A DNA stretch of 64,000 bases from Symsagittifera roscoffensis (taxonomy: Eukaryota > Xenacoelomorpha > Acoela > Convolutidae): the NCBI RefSeq assembly GCF_963678635.1, contig NC_087062.1:89253845-89317844 (forward strand), given 5' to 3'. Numbering within the stretch: position 1 is the stretch's first letter; each line of letters opens with the position of its first letter. The notes under the pieces were generated by a model. The model was not told the DNA's origin. It did no database searches and saw only the letters and a list, made by a program, of their open reading frames with translations. The position numbers and the translations under genes were made by a program. Shown here in pieces: positions 8,288-20,520 of this stretch.

Positions 8288-10857
8288 GTACAAAGAAGGT
8301 GAATTGCTACCTTTGAGAGTGTCCAGCAAATACTCAAGTGATCTATGTGTTGACCTACTACTACTCAGCAACGGACAGACTCATCACTATGTGCTGATCA
8401 CTGATTTGATGAGGGTTGTGGAATATGTGCGTGGAAAACTACACCGAGACCGAAACCAAATTTGCCGCAAATGCTTCCATACATGTTCATCCATCGATAC
8501 ACTACAAAGGCACCAGGAAATGTGCTACCAAGACGAGGGAGTGGTAATCACTATGCCAAAACCGGGAAAGGACACTCATCGTTTCAAAAATTTAACTGCC
8601 CGCTGGTATGTACCGAGAGTTATTTACTTTGACCTGGAATCGCTACTACTACCCGTATACGGACCGCAACCCGACCCCAAAAAATCTAGCACCCAAACAC
8701 TAGAGATTCATCAACCATGCGGTTACGCTCTGGCCGTTGTTGAATTTGGGAAGCGTGAAGTTTTAAAGTTTGAACTGAAGAGAGGAGAAAATGTTATGAA
8801 GGAATTGATCGCCTCGCTCGAATCTTTGGCGAAACAAATATACCTCGAAAAACGAAAATATTACACGTTCACTGGCACACCAAGTTGCACGCGTGAAGAA
8901 GCGCACACTTGTTGGATATGTGAAACAGAATTTGCTGACAATGACCAAGTTGTACTTGATCACTGTCACTATACCAACAAGTTCTTGGGGTGGGCGCATA
9001 ACGAATGCAATATCAATCGAAAAACGGCGAACTATATACCCGTAATAGCGCATAACTTGTCAAACTATGATCTGCATTTCATTATAAAAGCGCTCTCAAA
9101 CAGTAACCCCGAAAACACTTACTCAGTGATCCCTTCCACTGAGGAGAAGTATATATCACTCACTATGTCGGTCTATATCAAATCATACACCGATAAAAAC
9201 GGAAAACTCAAAAAAGTGTATGAAAATCTACGTTTCATAGACTCCTATAAACTCATGCTGTCCCCCCTTTCAAAACTTGCGGAATACTTGCCGGAAGAAA
9301 AATTTTTCCTACTGGAAAATTACTTTGAAGAACTTGGTTACTCATCAGAACAGACAGCATTGCTAAAACAAAAAGGTTTCTACCCGTATTCATACTTTAG
9401 TAGTTTTGAAAAGTTTCGAGAAACCCGACTGCCACCTAGAAAAATGTGGAGCAACACTTTACAGGGAGGGGAAATAAGTGTTTCGAAAAATCAGTACAAC
9501 CATGCCATTAAAGTTTTCGCCGAAATGAAATGCGCATGACTAGGCAAGTACCATGATGTATACGTAGCAACGGACGTACTACTCGCTTCAGTATTCGAAG
9601 CCTTTCGTGAAGTTTGTTACGAAACGTACGGATTAGATTGTGCATGCTACTTCACGGCTAGTAACCTCTCGGGCGATGCATTCTTAAAAGTCTGCAATGC
9701 AGACCTCAAGTTACTTACTGAAAGGGAGCATTTGAACAGGGTTCAAAAAATGATACGGGGAGGGATGTCATCGATGTATGCACGCCGTTTTTTTAAAGCC
9801 AACAACAAATACCTCGAAGACTACAATCCTGAAGAGCCCTCTAGCTATCTATTGAATACAGACGCTAACAATTTATACGGGGGTATTATGAAACACTGTC
9901 CGCTTCCCATCAAAGATTTCTCAATAGTTGAGGAAAGTCTCGAATATATTTTGCAAACCGACGATAAATCTGAGTGGGGATACATTATGGAAGTGGATCT
10001 CAGTATACCTGAAGAACTTCAAGATTACTTTGCAGACTACCCGCTAGCCCCCTCACGTGAAGTTATCGGCACGGATAAACTAAGTAACGAGCAAATACAG
10101 ATGTTAGGGGAGATGGGGGTCACGTCGCTACCAAAGGTACCAAAACTGGTTCAAACATTAGATCCAAAGGAAGGCTACGTTCTGCACTACCTTACATTAA
10201 AACTCTATATAGAACTAAACTTAAGAGTTACCAAATTGATTAAGGTCTTAAAATTTCGTCAAGGTAGATGGATGGAGCCCTTTGTCGATTTAAACACTCA
10301 ATTGAGAATGTCAGCGCGCAACAAATTTGAAGAGAACTTTTACAAGCTCATCGTAAATTCAGCATTCTGTAAAACTATGGAATCAAAACTAGGACGCAAA
10401 AAACTAGAAATTATTAGAAATGAAAGAGAATTGCTTCAAAAAACAGCTTTGAGCACGATGAAAAGCTTCCAGATAATCGACGAGGAAGTTGCTACTGTTT
10501 GTTTTGCTGTAACGAGTATTTTGTGGGACAAACCCATGATAATTGGTGCAAGTATTTTGGATTTGTCGAAAAGATTCATGTTTTTTTTTCATTATCGGCA
10601 AATGAAAGCAAGCATGAACCTTGAACTGCTATACAGTGACACAGATTTGTTTATTTATGCGATAAAAACCGAAGACGTATACGCAGATCTGCAAAAACTG
10701 ACCGATAGTTTCGATTTTTCCAACTACCCAAGCGATCACTTCTTATTCAGCAATGTGAATAAGAAGGTTGTATTGAAATATAAGGACGAGGCGGCGGGAA
10801 AAATCATTGCAGAATTCATCGCGTTGAAACCAAAGCTCTACTCGTTGAAATATGCAG

Positions 10858-11359
10858 GTTAGTATTGAAAAAAAGCACCTCTCCAAGCCCCCTCCATTTC
10901 GTTACATTAAGGGTTCCCTTCATTGGGGTTTTGGATCTTGTTGGGACCAAATTAATAACTTTTGTTGATCCCTGTCAATTTAATTAGACATAACTAGCCC
11001 TGAAAGGCTCTGATTCTTCATTTAAAAACTTAAAATGAAGAACCATTCATCATTTAAAATGTTTTAAACATACTCACCACAAACGCACTTTTGTAACTTT
11101 TGACGTGAACAAATTTAAAATTTTGACATGGAATGATTTTTTGATAATGACACGATTTGGAATTTTTATGATTTGGAATGAATTAAGATATTTAAACTTT
11201 TTGGAATTGAAAAAATTGGAATGTTATTAGATATTGAGTCTTCAAAATATTCAAATTTGGGAACCGTTTTCGTTATTAATACTAGAACTGGGCTTGCGAA
11301 TTTTTATGGGCTTACAAAGCTAAAATATGTTTATGGGCTAATCTTTGTTCTTCATTTAG
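10858..11359 (+). other. Polymerase intron 2 (502 bp)
   Basis: The donor is GCAG|GTTAGT and the acceptor CATTTAG|ATTC. Removing it restores the conserved C-terminal polymerase region (KRSAKGV, then RIALSPFDSKRF) in frame. The intron has no coding content and the exon 3 frame is not conserved upstream of 11360. Confidence 0.85.
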
Positions 11360-11893
11360 ATTCAACTAGCAAAAGGAGTGCAAAAGGAGTAGTACAACAC
11401 TCCCAGCAGCAACTTACACACCAGAGGTTCAGGGAAACATTACTGAGTGGAAAAACCCTTCGTATATACAACTACTCAATAAAATCGAAAGCCCATACCA
11501 ACATAACCATAGCGCAGAACCGAATTGCCCTTTCACCCTTTGATAGTAAGCGGTTCTTACTATTCGACGGGATAGCTACATTGCCCTTTGGACACAGGTC
11601 TACAGAAGAAAATGTGTTCTTCGAGGCCATTGCGGAAGAAAGCGAGTGGGCAAACTCACAGTTGACAAATACCCCGACTTATAGCAGCGAAAACAGCGAA
11701 AGCTGGCAATCGCCGGAATTCCGGGTCCCAGATTGGGGCTTTCTTCAAGAAAGCTATACGGAGGAAGATCTTCAACAAGAAAGCGCAGCTAGCAGTTCAA
11801 GAGACCCTCCGCCCATCAATAATCCATTCATTCTAACAGAAGCGTCTGTTCGTTCTAGTCAGAAAAAAAGGAGAAAACTTGATAAAATTGATC

Positions 11894-11899
11894 AATAAA
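11894..11899 (+). promoter_or_regulatory. Polyadenylation signal overlapping the polymerase stop
   Basis: AATAAA overlaps the TAA stop at 11896-11898. Compact virus-like genes often end this way. Confidence 0.55.
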
Positions 11900-12509
11900 A
11901 TTTTTCACTTGAAAATGTCGGCTAAATTGCCTTGTCACTTGGAATTACGGCTGTACATTTGTAAATATAAAACATTCAACAAACATTGTATTAAGTTAAA
12001 TAGACCGGCGCAAAAGAGACTGGTAATTGCAACTTACCCTTGAAGCAGGAGCGAAGGATTGCGTATTTAGTTTCCCAAAGTAAGCTAATAGTAAGGCTAA
12101 AAGAATCAAAATGGTGCAAGTCGAAAATAAGGGAGACTTGGAAATAAGTTTGAAAATAAAATAAGAAAGAGAAACGAACAATAGTTACCAAAATTTTTTA
12201 AAAGGAAATTTGAATGGTACTTTATGTAAACTCATATTTATATGAACGAAAAGGATTAGCTTTTAGATAAAAATAAGCGAGAAAACCGCAGCCGGATATA
12301 CCCATACTTATTTAGTGGTGGGAAAGTTTGGAAGGGATTAAATTTAACCACCGCGCGAAAATAAATACCAAAGTATTTTGTCTGTCGTGTGTCCTAAGAG
12401 AGGGGTCTTTTTATTTCGGGCAGGGTACTTTGAGGTCTTTAAAAAAGATGGGTCCTACCGTCGAAAAGACCCCCCCCCCCTAAGGAAACACGGCGGATTA
12501 CAATACTAC
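11900..12509. other. Intergenic DNA right of the Maverick
   Basis: No gene is recognised. A Maverick terminal repeat would be expected here, but none can be identified because the left end is outside the window. A C10 run at 12471-12480 follows a purine-rich stretch. Confidence 0.5.
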
Positions 12510-13638
12510 TCAAGTCCTGAAAAAATTTGTGAAAAAGTAACTCTTTAAAGTAACACTTGTAAAAATTATTCCCTGCAAATGTCATCACTAAGTACTCATT
12601 TAGAGCTGGCATCGGAATTTTGTATTTGTTTCAATGCTGTTACTGTTCCTTTTTTGAAGTTTGACTCAGCGCGTTCCATGAAATATGTAAGAAGTGATCA
12701 TGCAAAATGTTTTCCTGTTTTCAGCAAAACTTAAAAATCATATCAAATTTTTTTATAAGTGAAAAATTGGGAAAAACTTCATTGAAAAATCTGCAAATTA
12801 ATTAAGAAGTTCATGGTTAAGTTTTTTTTTGATGATAAAGTATTGAAAAAAGACAATGGTTTTCCAAAAAAACGTATTTCTCAACTATGATTGATATGAG
12901 AAAATTTGATAGACGCGATAACTTGTCATGAAACGTGTAATTTCTCGTTTTTAAAACAATTTCATTCCGAATTTTGAAAAAAAGCGAGGAATATATAAGG
13001 CTGGGGTGATTTTTTAATTCAGATCAAATTTAGAAAAGCTGACTGCATCGATTCGGAAATCTTGTGATTGCCAAGCTAGTATGCTCGCACGTGACTGAAG
13101 TGCGGCTTTGCTGCTGGAATAATACTTTGATATTCTGTTTGAAAACGCAAATTTTTTTGCTTGGCAAAATATCTGCAATCATAATCATTTTAAATTGAAT
13201 TGAGGCAAGCTAATTTTTCATAGTAAATCCATAAACGACTCAAAATATGACACTTTGATATTATCAGCCTAAAATTTGTCGTTTGTGATTATTTCATTTA
13301 CCAAAAATGATTTGAGACGAAATAATGGGCATTCGGAATTTTCAAATTTTTGCACTGATACAAGCAGTCTTGTTTAATTTTATTTTCAAAAATCAAGTTT
13401 TTTCATAGTTTTTGAACTATTTGTCGAGATCAAAGATAAACAAACTTGTTAAGACCTGAGCAATCCAAGCTCAGTTGTTTATGTTTGAGAATTCTTTTTC
13501 CATTATTTCATACTTTCTTGAGCACACATACATGCCTCTATTTTCCCTAAGAGTTCACTATTTATTTTTGCTTTTTTTTTTTAAATTGTTTTCGGGTGAT
13601 CAGTTTTAGATGAATTCACTCATTTTGAACAAACTTAG
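12510..13638 (+). repeat. 1.1 kb direct repeat, copy 1
   Basis: It begins at TCAAGTCCTGA and can be followed at high identity to the second copy at 14359-15368. It holds about 115 bp (around 13206-13318) that copy 2 lacks. Within it, 13343-13376 matches the 3' end of the ~0.5 kb hairpin-ended element described at 31.5 kb (GATACAAGCAGT followed by CTTGTT). No coding frame is seen. Confidence 0.85.
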
Positions 13639-14358
13639 TCTCCAAAATTTTGTCATGGTCGTAAAACGTTTTCTTTATAAGTCTCGCAACGAATTTTCAG
13701 CCCCCGCCATGGCAATGCTAGTATGTCACTACGCGCTCAGAAATATAGTTTCCGAAAATTGAAAAAATCCACTCAATGTTTTTGTATATCGATTTCTCGT
13801 TGAAGTATTAGGTTTTCATGTGATTTTAAAGTAGTTTCACTTAATTAAAGCGTAAGCTGTTAACTTTTCAAATTCATTTGAATATGGGGTTAACCATTGA
13901 CATTGATCTCAATTTAGAGCATCTGAGTTAATGAGCCCTCATTACTTTTTCTAGGAATTGTTTCTTCGTTTTTACGCAAAATCAGTTACCACAAATAATC
14001 ATCGGACTGGGTTGTGGTCAGACTGAATCATTTTAAATGGTGGGGCTCGGTTGTGAGTGGTTGCCATTTTAAAATTGTGATTTAAAATTGTCCTTTAAAA
14101 TTGTGATTCGAACGAGTAAACGTGTGATAGAAAGATTTTAATGAAAGAATTTGAAAAAATTTGAAAACTTATTTTATTAGTTTTTACAGGAGTTGAAAAA
14201 TTCATGGCTTATTTACTACTAATCTGCTACTAACACTCAATAATAAGTCTGCTTGTCTAATTTCGAGCGAGTAAAGCGAGCATGCAGGCTTACATGTTTG
14301 TAATAGAATGTTAATCGCAGATTATTAGTAAAAGTCTGCGATTAACATTGTTTTTTAT
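13639..14358. other. Spacer between the 1.1 kb direct repeats
   Basis: No gene is seen. It includes a short tandem TTTAAAATTGTG-like motif (three imperfect units near 14068-14107) and ends in the hairpin at 14307-14349. Confidence 0.5.
14307..14349. repeat. Perfect 15-bp-stem hairpin
   Basis: AATGTTAATCGCAGA at 14307-14321 is exactly complementary to TCTGCGATTAACATT at 14335-14349, with a 13-nt loop. It ends 9 nt before direct repeat copy 2 begins. Confidence 0.85.
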
Positions 14359-15368
14359 TCAAGTCCTGAGAAAATTTGTGAACTTTTTAAAGTAACACTT
14401 GTAAAAATTATTCTCTACAAATTTCATCACTAAGTACTCATTTAGAGCTGGCATCGGATTTTTGTATTCGTTTCAATGCTGTTACTGTTCCTTTTTTGAA
14501 GTTTGACTCAGCGCGTTCCATGAAATATGAAAGAAGTGATCATGCAAAATGTTTTCCTGTTTTCAGCAAAACTTAAAAATGATATCAAATTTATTTATAA
14601 GTGAAAAAATGGGAAAAACTTCATTGAAAAATCTGCAAATTAATCAAGAAGTTCATGGTTAAGTTTTTTTTTGATGACAAAGTATTGAAAAAAGACAATG
14701 ATTTTCAAAAAACGTATTTCTCAACTATGATTGATATGAGAAAATTTGATAGACGCGATAACTTGTCATGAAACGTGTAATTTCTCGTTTTTAAAACAAT
14801 TTCATTCCGAATTTTGAAAAAAGCGAGGAATATATAACGCTGGGGTGATTTTTTAATTCAGATCTCTTTTAGAAAAGCTGACTGCATAGGGGCATCGATT
14901 CGGAAATCTTGTGATTGCCAAGCTAGTATGCTCGCACGTGACTGAAGTGCGGCTTTGCTGCTGGAATAATACTTTGATATACTGTTTCAAAACGCAAATT
15001 TTTTTGCTTGGCAAAATATCCGCAATCATAATCATTTCAAATTGAATTGAGGCGAAATAATGGGCATTCGGAACATTCAAGGGCTTGCACTGATACGAGC
15101 AGTCTTGTTTAATTTTAAAAATCAAGTTGTTGGATAGTTTTTGAACTATGCGTCGAGATCAAAGATAAACAAACTTGTTAATACCTGAGCAATCCAACCT
15201 CAGTTGTTTATGTTTAAGAATTCTTTTTCCATTATTTCATACATTCTTGAGCACACATACATGCCTCTATTTTCCCTAAGAGTTCACTATTTATTTTTGC
15301 TTTTTTAAAAAAAAAATTGTTTTCGGGTGATCAGTTTTAGATGAATTCACACATTTTGAACAAACTTA
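14359..15368 (+). repeat. 1.1 kb direct repeat, copy 2, running into the gap
   Basis: It is homologous to 12510-13638 with scattered substitutions and one ~115 bp deletion. It contains the GATACGAGCAGT plus CTTGTT terminus of the 0.5 kb element at about 15092-15109. The right end is cut by the N gap. Confidence 0.85.
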
Positions 15369-15568
15369 NNNNNNNNNNNNNNNNNNNNNNNNNNNNNNNN
15401 NNNNNNNNNNNNNNNNNNNNNNNNNNNNNNNNNNNNNNNNNNNNNNNNNNNNNNNNNNNNNNNNNNNNNNNNNNNNNNNNNNNNNNNNNNNNNNNNNNNN
15501 NNNNNNNNNNNNNNNNNNNNNNNNNNNNNNNNNNNNNNNNNNNNNNNNNNNNNNNNNNNNNNNNNNNN
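15369..15568. other. Assembly gap of exactly 200 N
   Basis: There are two hundred consecutive N. The gap begins inside one repeat and ends exactly at the visible left end of a segmental duplication, so contigs were joined at repeats and the true spacing is unknown. Confidence 0.99.
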
Positions 15569-16175
15569 TAAGTTATAGTATTTACATTGCAACCAAAATT
15601 TTTTTCTTGATGAAAAGAGCGCTCTCATATAACAATGAATCGCACTAAACATTTCAATTACCGCTGTTCTATGAAATTTCGACTTTCATGGAAAAATGCG
15701 CATAATATTTTGGAATTTTTCAAAACACTAATTGTAAAGAGTGAAGACCAGAGTATTCTGAAGACCTAATAATTGTCAAGAATTAAAACGTTTCAAAAGA
15801 GATATCTGGAAAACTATTTTTTCGACGAAAAATTGCTTGTCGTAAAATTTTCTTATATGGATTTTGTTTAAAATTTTTTTATCTGAATTGAAAAACAATG
15901 TTTTTAGTGATCAGAAAGTTGTAATGTCATCAAACACATGAAAAAAAAACTTTTTAAAATGTCTTTGAAATTATTTTAAGAAAACGTATGAAAGTGATAT
16001 GGCAAGTTTTTTCATCTAGATTTCATGCATGGAATTGTATTATTAGCATTTTTTTCAGTTTCCAGATTATTCTGTTCATGGAGTTCAACCCGGGTTGATA
16101 AAAAAAAACTATTTTGTTTTTGTCGTCGAATGCCTAAGGGGGAGTGGAAGCGTCCAATCCCATAGCCCCCCTAAA

Positions 16176-16585
16176 CAGGGGCGGCATTAGGGGGGGGGAT
16201 CTTATCGCGCGCGCCTCCTCCTCAGGAATTTTTCCCCCTCATTAACCAAAAGGCCCCCCTTTGATATTTTTATGACATCAATTTTAGGCCAACCAAACGT
16301 AAAATTTTTCTCAAGGCGCCATCGGCGCCAGTATATACTAATTAGAAGGGGAGCGCGCGCCAAAAAGTGCAATTTTGTGTCAATGTTTTCCAAAAAATTT
16401 CGGACGTTTTTTTTTCAAAACAATTGCCTGCGGCGCAAAATTTTCAGTCAAAATAAGGTCTTTATAGTGTTCTGGGAGCTCTCGGAAAAATCAACTAGGT
16501 CGACTTAAGAAAAAAGGTCGACAAAAATTTGGATCAGTTTTTGAAATCCATGCCACCTTCCTCGAAAGTTCTAGATCCGCCTCTG
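16176..16585 (+). mobile_element. hAT-type MITE with 8-bp target duplication
   Basis: The ends are CAGGGGCGGCATTAGG on the left and the complement of CAGAGGCGGATCTAG on the right. They are flanked by CCCCTAAA (16168-16175) and CCCCTATA (16586-16593), an 8-bp duplication with one mismatch, as hAT elements make. The 410 bp hold no transposase. The interior contains GC-rich inverted segments (GGCGCCATCGGCGCC at 16316-16330). The same family recurs at 25764, about 30.85 kb and about 60.0 kb. Confidence 0.8.
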
Positions 16586-17366
16586 CCCCTATATACCCCC
16601 CTACTTGTACATAAACCGGTGACACTTTCAATTCTTTTCAAATAATCTGATTGAAAGTTTTTTGTGTTGTTCTTGAGAATTTCCAGAAATATATTTGCAA
16701 TAAGAGCTTATTTAAATTGTCATCTGGTCGGTTCTCCTACTCCACTGTTGCTGTCGTCTCCTCATTGCCTCTCAGAAGAATTAGGCGTGAAATCACAGAG
16801 CACCAGATTGGAATGTTTAGGACTCCAAACGCCAGTGGTTCAATTAGCTTCAAATTGGTCTCCTATGGCCATTTAGGGACCTTTTACCAACTGGTCTCTC
16901 TCCATTTGCAATGAAAATTGAATGAATAATCATTTGTGCGATACCTTAGTGGATGAAGGTAGACGATATGGACCATTAAAAAGTACTGATATTTATCAAG
17001 TGCAATCAGCCTAATCCCATTTCATGATATCAAGACTCTATAAACCATTTAATAGTGAAATGTATTAGGCATATCTGAAAAATACTAGGTAGCCATCGCT
17101 CAATCCCCCCGTCCCCATTCAAATACCCCCACCCTTCCAGCACCACAACCGCGGCAAAATGCAATGAAGCAATTAATCGCCCATTAATTCTTAAGACTAA
17201 AAGATCTCAGGTGTAAACTAATAATAATTGCTCCAGAAAAGTTGAAACAAATTTGATTTCCGATAAGTTTGAATCAAAACAACTCTTTGAAAATATGTTT
17301 CATAGCTTTGCGATTATCCATAAATTTCAATCTAAAATTGTTTAAAATTTCCAAAAATCAAACTTA

Positions 17367-19660
17367 ATGTCGATTTTGGGAAGTCAGTTGCAGACTTCGT
17401 CTCGGGTTGATTTTTCCATTGACAGGTTACTTACCAGGTGTGCCAACAACCAATTAGATCACATCGGACACCGACCAACATCTCGGCACACTGACAACTT
17501 GTTACAGATCAGTCCAAATGGCCATCATATTAACGGTCAAATCGCAGGTCAACAACCTCATCCGAATAAAAATCCAACTTCAGAAAAGTCAAACATTTGA
17601 CAGAAATTAATTTCAAAAAAATTTAAGCAAACGCTGACCTCAGAACACCACGGATCCAAGGTTGTCTCGAACTCTGAAAATTGCTCGTTGAGAAACTACT
17701 CTCAATTGTACAAAGAGGCTGTCAGTTCTAGTTATAACAATATAACAAGTAATAATATTACAAGTAGTGGCGGTGATGGGGAGAGAAACAGCAGTGACTC
17801 ATCAGCGGCTGCAGATGTGATTAGGGGGCTGATGGGAAACAGACAGCTGCTGCAACAGGTCATCTGGGGTGTGTCATTCCTCGCCAATTCTACTGGTTCG
17901 TACTTTTGTATCATTTCAAATGCTACAGGGCTTAAGGTCATTTCAAAAGCTGATTTGAAGCGATTAGTAATAGCGGCAACCATATCTTACCAATTTTGGG
18001 AGGAAAATGGGCTAAGTTCAAGACAGAAGGTTTTCAAAATGTCAGAAAACATTCAACTAATAAAAATCCTTCAAACTGTCTTAAAACTGACTAAAGGTCA
18101 GGCTTTACTTCGTTCAACTTTTGAAATACTGAATTCTGATTGGCTAATACGAACTTTCTGCTAATCGGCCTTTCTGCACTGAGTGATTTCCCCCTCGGTT
18201 TAGGCGTGGGCGATTGCGTATTGGCGGGGGTGGGTCTGGGGACATCGGGGGGAGTGACAGGAGTGGGGGGGAGGGGGAGGGGAGAGGAGAAGCAGGACTG
18301 CATTCAGTAGTGTTCAACTCATCCAACTGGAGAGAGAGTTCGACCTGAACAACTATCTCACCCGCATGCGGAGAATAGAAATTGCAAACCGGCTCAACCT
18401 CACCGAGAAACAGGTTATCCTTCTTCTCAATTATAAATAATGGCAAATATAGTTGATTCCTGGCCGAGAAGCAAAAAAGTACCAGCAGACCACAGCAACA
18501 ACAAAAAAAAACTTTTTTTTTAAATGGGTTTTGTGTTTCATGTTCTTGGTTGCACACAAGCACTTTGCTGCAGTTCATTATAAAATCGAAAACTAATTTT
18601 TTTCTAGAAAAACTCACTTTTTGTATTTGTTGAATCTTTCGGGCTGGGAAAATGCTAAATTAAACTTCGCAAAAACTGCTTGTAAAGACTAAAGTTTGTA
18701 TATCTTAGCATTTGATTTATGATCAATAGTATTCGCTCGTTTCACTCGGTCGACTTTAGTCAACAATTAGAAAAGTTTTCAAAGTTTTTCTAAAGTCGTT
18801 CGAATCACGACTGTAAATGATTTAATGTGATTTATTGCTCGATCTATTCTGAAAGTTATTCGTGGTACCTGATTTTACCTGGAAAAATATTTTCAAAAAA
18901 AAAATTAAAGCACCCTGAAGATAAAGTTCCTCCCCACTTTCATCGGGCGGAACAATAATCATAGTTATAAACTTAAAAACCGAATTGAAGAGGAAAGAAT
19001 AAAGAAAGATCTGGAATCATTCTTGATATTTTTGTCGAAAAAAAAACATAACAGAGATTGATGGTAAGTCTTTGCCTCTCAGTCATGTTTTGAGACACAT
19101 TGTGATCCATGCTCGTTGCTTGAGGCCGAGGAAACTACCCAGCCCAGAAAAAGATGTTTAAAAAATACAAGTTGAAGAGGCATAACAGCGATTCTCAGAA
19201 AAAAAACGTATCAGTTTTTAACCCTCATTGAAGAAATGGCGAATAAAATCTTTTTCAAATCAATTTAGCACTGAGCTCAAGATTTTGATATTTCTCAGAT
19301 GATTTTGAAAAATCAAAAATGGCAGGGTAAATTTGAAATTTGTATGAAGAAAAACCCACACCGAACACAAATATGACGTCAATTTGGTCGAAACTGGATA
19401 AAGTGAACTTAGCATCATTCAAATTTTCACTATTTTTCAACAACCAACCCTTAAAATGAAGCGTTAATATCTTGTCAACGAATTGGATCCAAGATCTTCT
19501 TGAAAAAAGCTCAAGTAAATTATTTCTTTGAATTCAGGTGAAGATCTGGTTTCAAAACAGAGGAGTCAAATGCAAGAAGCAATTGAACAACTCGCCAGAA
19601 ACCAGTCTTGAACTTGTCAGTGTCTCCAAACCTCTCCGACAATCAAAAGAACAAACATGA
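17367..19660 (+). pseudogene. Antp-superclass homeobox gene, inactivated left copy
   Basis: It has the same three-exon layout as the gene at 26958-29195: exon 1 from ATG 17367, exon 2 about 18204-18413, exon 3 19538-19660. Three lesions are absent from the right copy. A TGA at 17598-17600 replaces a CGG-context codon. The G-run near 18265-18271 has seven G instead of six, which shifts the frame just before the homeodomain. Homeodomain Arg53 is Gly (WFQNRGVK), and that Arg contacts the DNA backbone in nearly all homeodomains. The eh1-like FSIDRLL motif is still present in exon 1. An AATAAA at 19962-19967 follows. It is a pseudogene, or a decayed allele if the two copies are haplotypes. Confidence 0.82.
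19085..19200 (+). mobile_element. SINE tail fragment in homeobox intron 2 (copy 1)
   Basis: It shares TGCTCGTTGCTTGAGG, then CCCAGCCCAGAAAAA and ACAGCG spacing, with the fuller SINE at 40758. The tRNA-like head is missing. Confidence 0.6.
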
Positions 19661-20520
19661 GTGGAATGATGGATTGATCTATAACTTAGAGAAACTCTGC
19701 AAAAAGTGTCGAAAAATTATAAACTTATAACTTGTTATAAACTTGTTCTTATAAACTTGTTCAAAATTTCAAAACAACTGAAACATATTTCAAAATTTTT
19801 CATTGTTCAAAATTGTTCAAACTTTCATTGTTCAAAATTCAATGAAATTTTTCACATATTTCATTGTTCAAAATTTCAAAAAAACTGAAGATACAACTTA
19901 CAAATCAGCATCATATAAGTTTGAGGAACTCTAGGCTGGCTTCTAGATTATAAGAGAACTTAATAAAACCAAAAAAGAAAAAATCAACTTATACAGCTAA
20001 AAATAAGCAATGTTTTTTGTATACTAGCATTTGTTCATGTGGGCATCTAAAAGTCATAAATGTTTATTAATTTAGGCTTTATACTAAAATTTTTCTTACT
20101 GATTTCATTGTTTGAGGTAAGCTGTTTGGTTACTTTGCAAGTAACTTAGAAACCGAAAACTCTGAAGGTTAATTTTTGTATACACGTCCAATCCTTAATT
20201 TTTTGATCAACTGTTCAATGATGTTTTTTCGACGTTTCTGTACTAAATTTGTTTTTTTTTCATCTGTAGAAGGACTATGGTGTTCAGTAAACAGAAAAAA
20301 TTTTTCATCAAGCAAAATTTTGTTATGAATAGATCTGTCAGAAAGATTGGGCTTCTCAAAATCAGATAATGCCATATTTTTTTTCTCACGGAGATCGTTT
20401 TTCACCCCAAATAAACTGGCGACTCCAAAGAACGATTTTTTTTGGTTTTTATTTCTTTGATTACATTTTTCTATACCAAATGTGAGACGAAACTACGGAT
20501 TTCAATGAATTAACCCAGTA

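Larger units (their letters stand above)
7127..11898 (+). pseudogene. PolB: Maverick protein-primed family B DNA polymerase, two introns, two in-frame stops
   Basis: Start ATG 7127 opens a protein with three N-terminal C2H2 zinc fingers (CSTCSKVF, CDECRESF, CIYCHTIF). The exons are 7127-8187, 8288-10857 and 11360-11898, with consistent reading phase across both GT-AG introns. Exonuclease motifs are Exo I FDLES, Exo II HNLSNYD and Exo [13 protein letters not shown] zinc/HNH-like insertion (CWICETEF through DHCHYTNK and HNECN) precedes Exo II, as is typical of these elements. Polymerase motifs are [17 protein letters not shown] and YSDTDL; the last lacks the usual Ser after DTD. In-frame TAA at 8045-8047 and TGA at 9537-9539 interrupt it. 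The tail is acidic and ends in a basic KKRRKL segment. Confidence 0.9.
1..11900 (+). mobile_element. Maverick/Polinton virus-like element, left end outside window
   Basis: The span holds the diagnostic Maverick set: a retrovirus-type DDE integrase at one end, a cluster of capsid-type genes with an adenain-like protease, and a protein-primed family B DNA polymerase at the other end. Structural genes are spaced by 3 to 17 nt or overlap by 4 nt, which is virus-like packing. Integrase and capsid frames are broken and the polymerase carries two in-frame stops, so this copy is not intact. The left terminus lies outside the window. I could not locate a right terminal inverted repeat after the polymerase stop, so the right limit is set at that stop. 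No Walker-A packaging ATPase frame is seen within these bases. Confidence 0.9.
15569..20520 (+). repeat. Segmental duplication, copy 1
   Basis: The run from TAAGTTATAG at 15569 to the GGATTTCAATGAATTAA region at 20520 matches 25156-29932 in order and orientation, with only scattered substitutions and small indels over most of the length. It contains a hAT-type MITE, a three-exon homeobox gene copy and a SINE-tail fragment. Divergence increases after about 19.7 kb, where copy 2 has deletions. The gypsy element starts directly at its right end. Confidence 0.93.
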
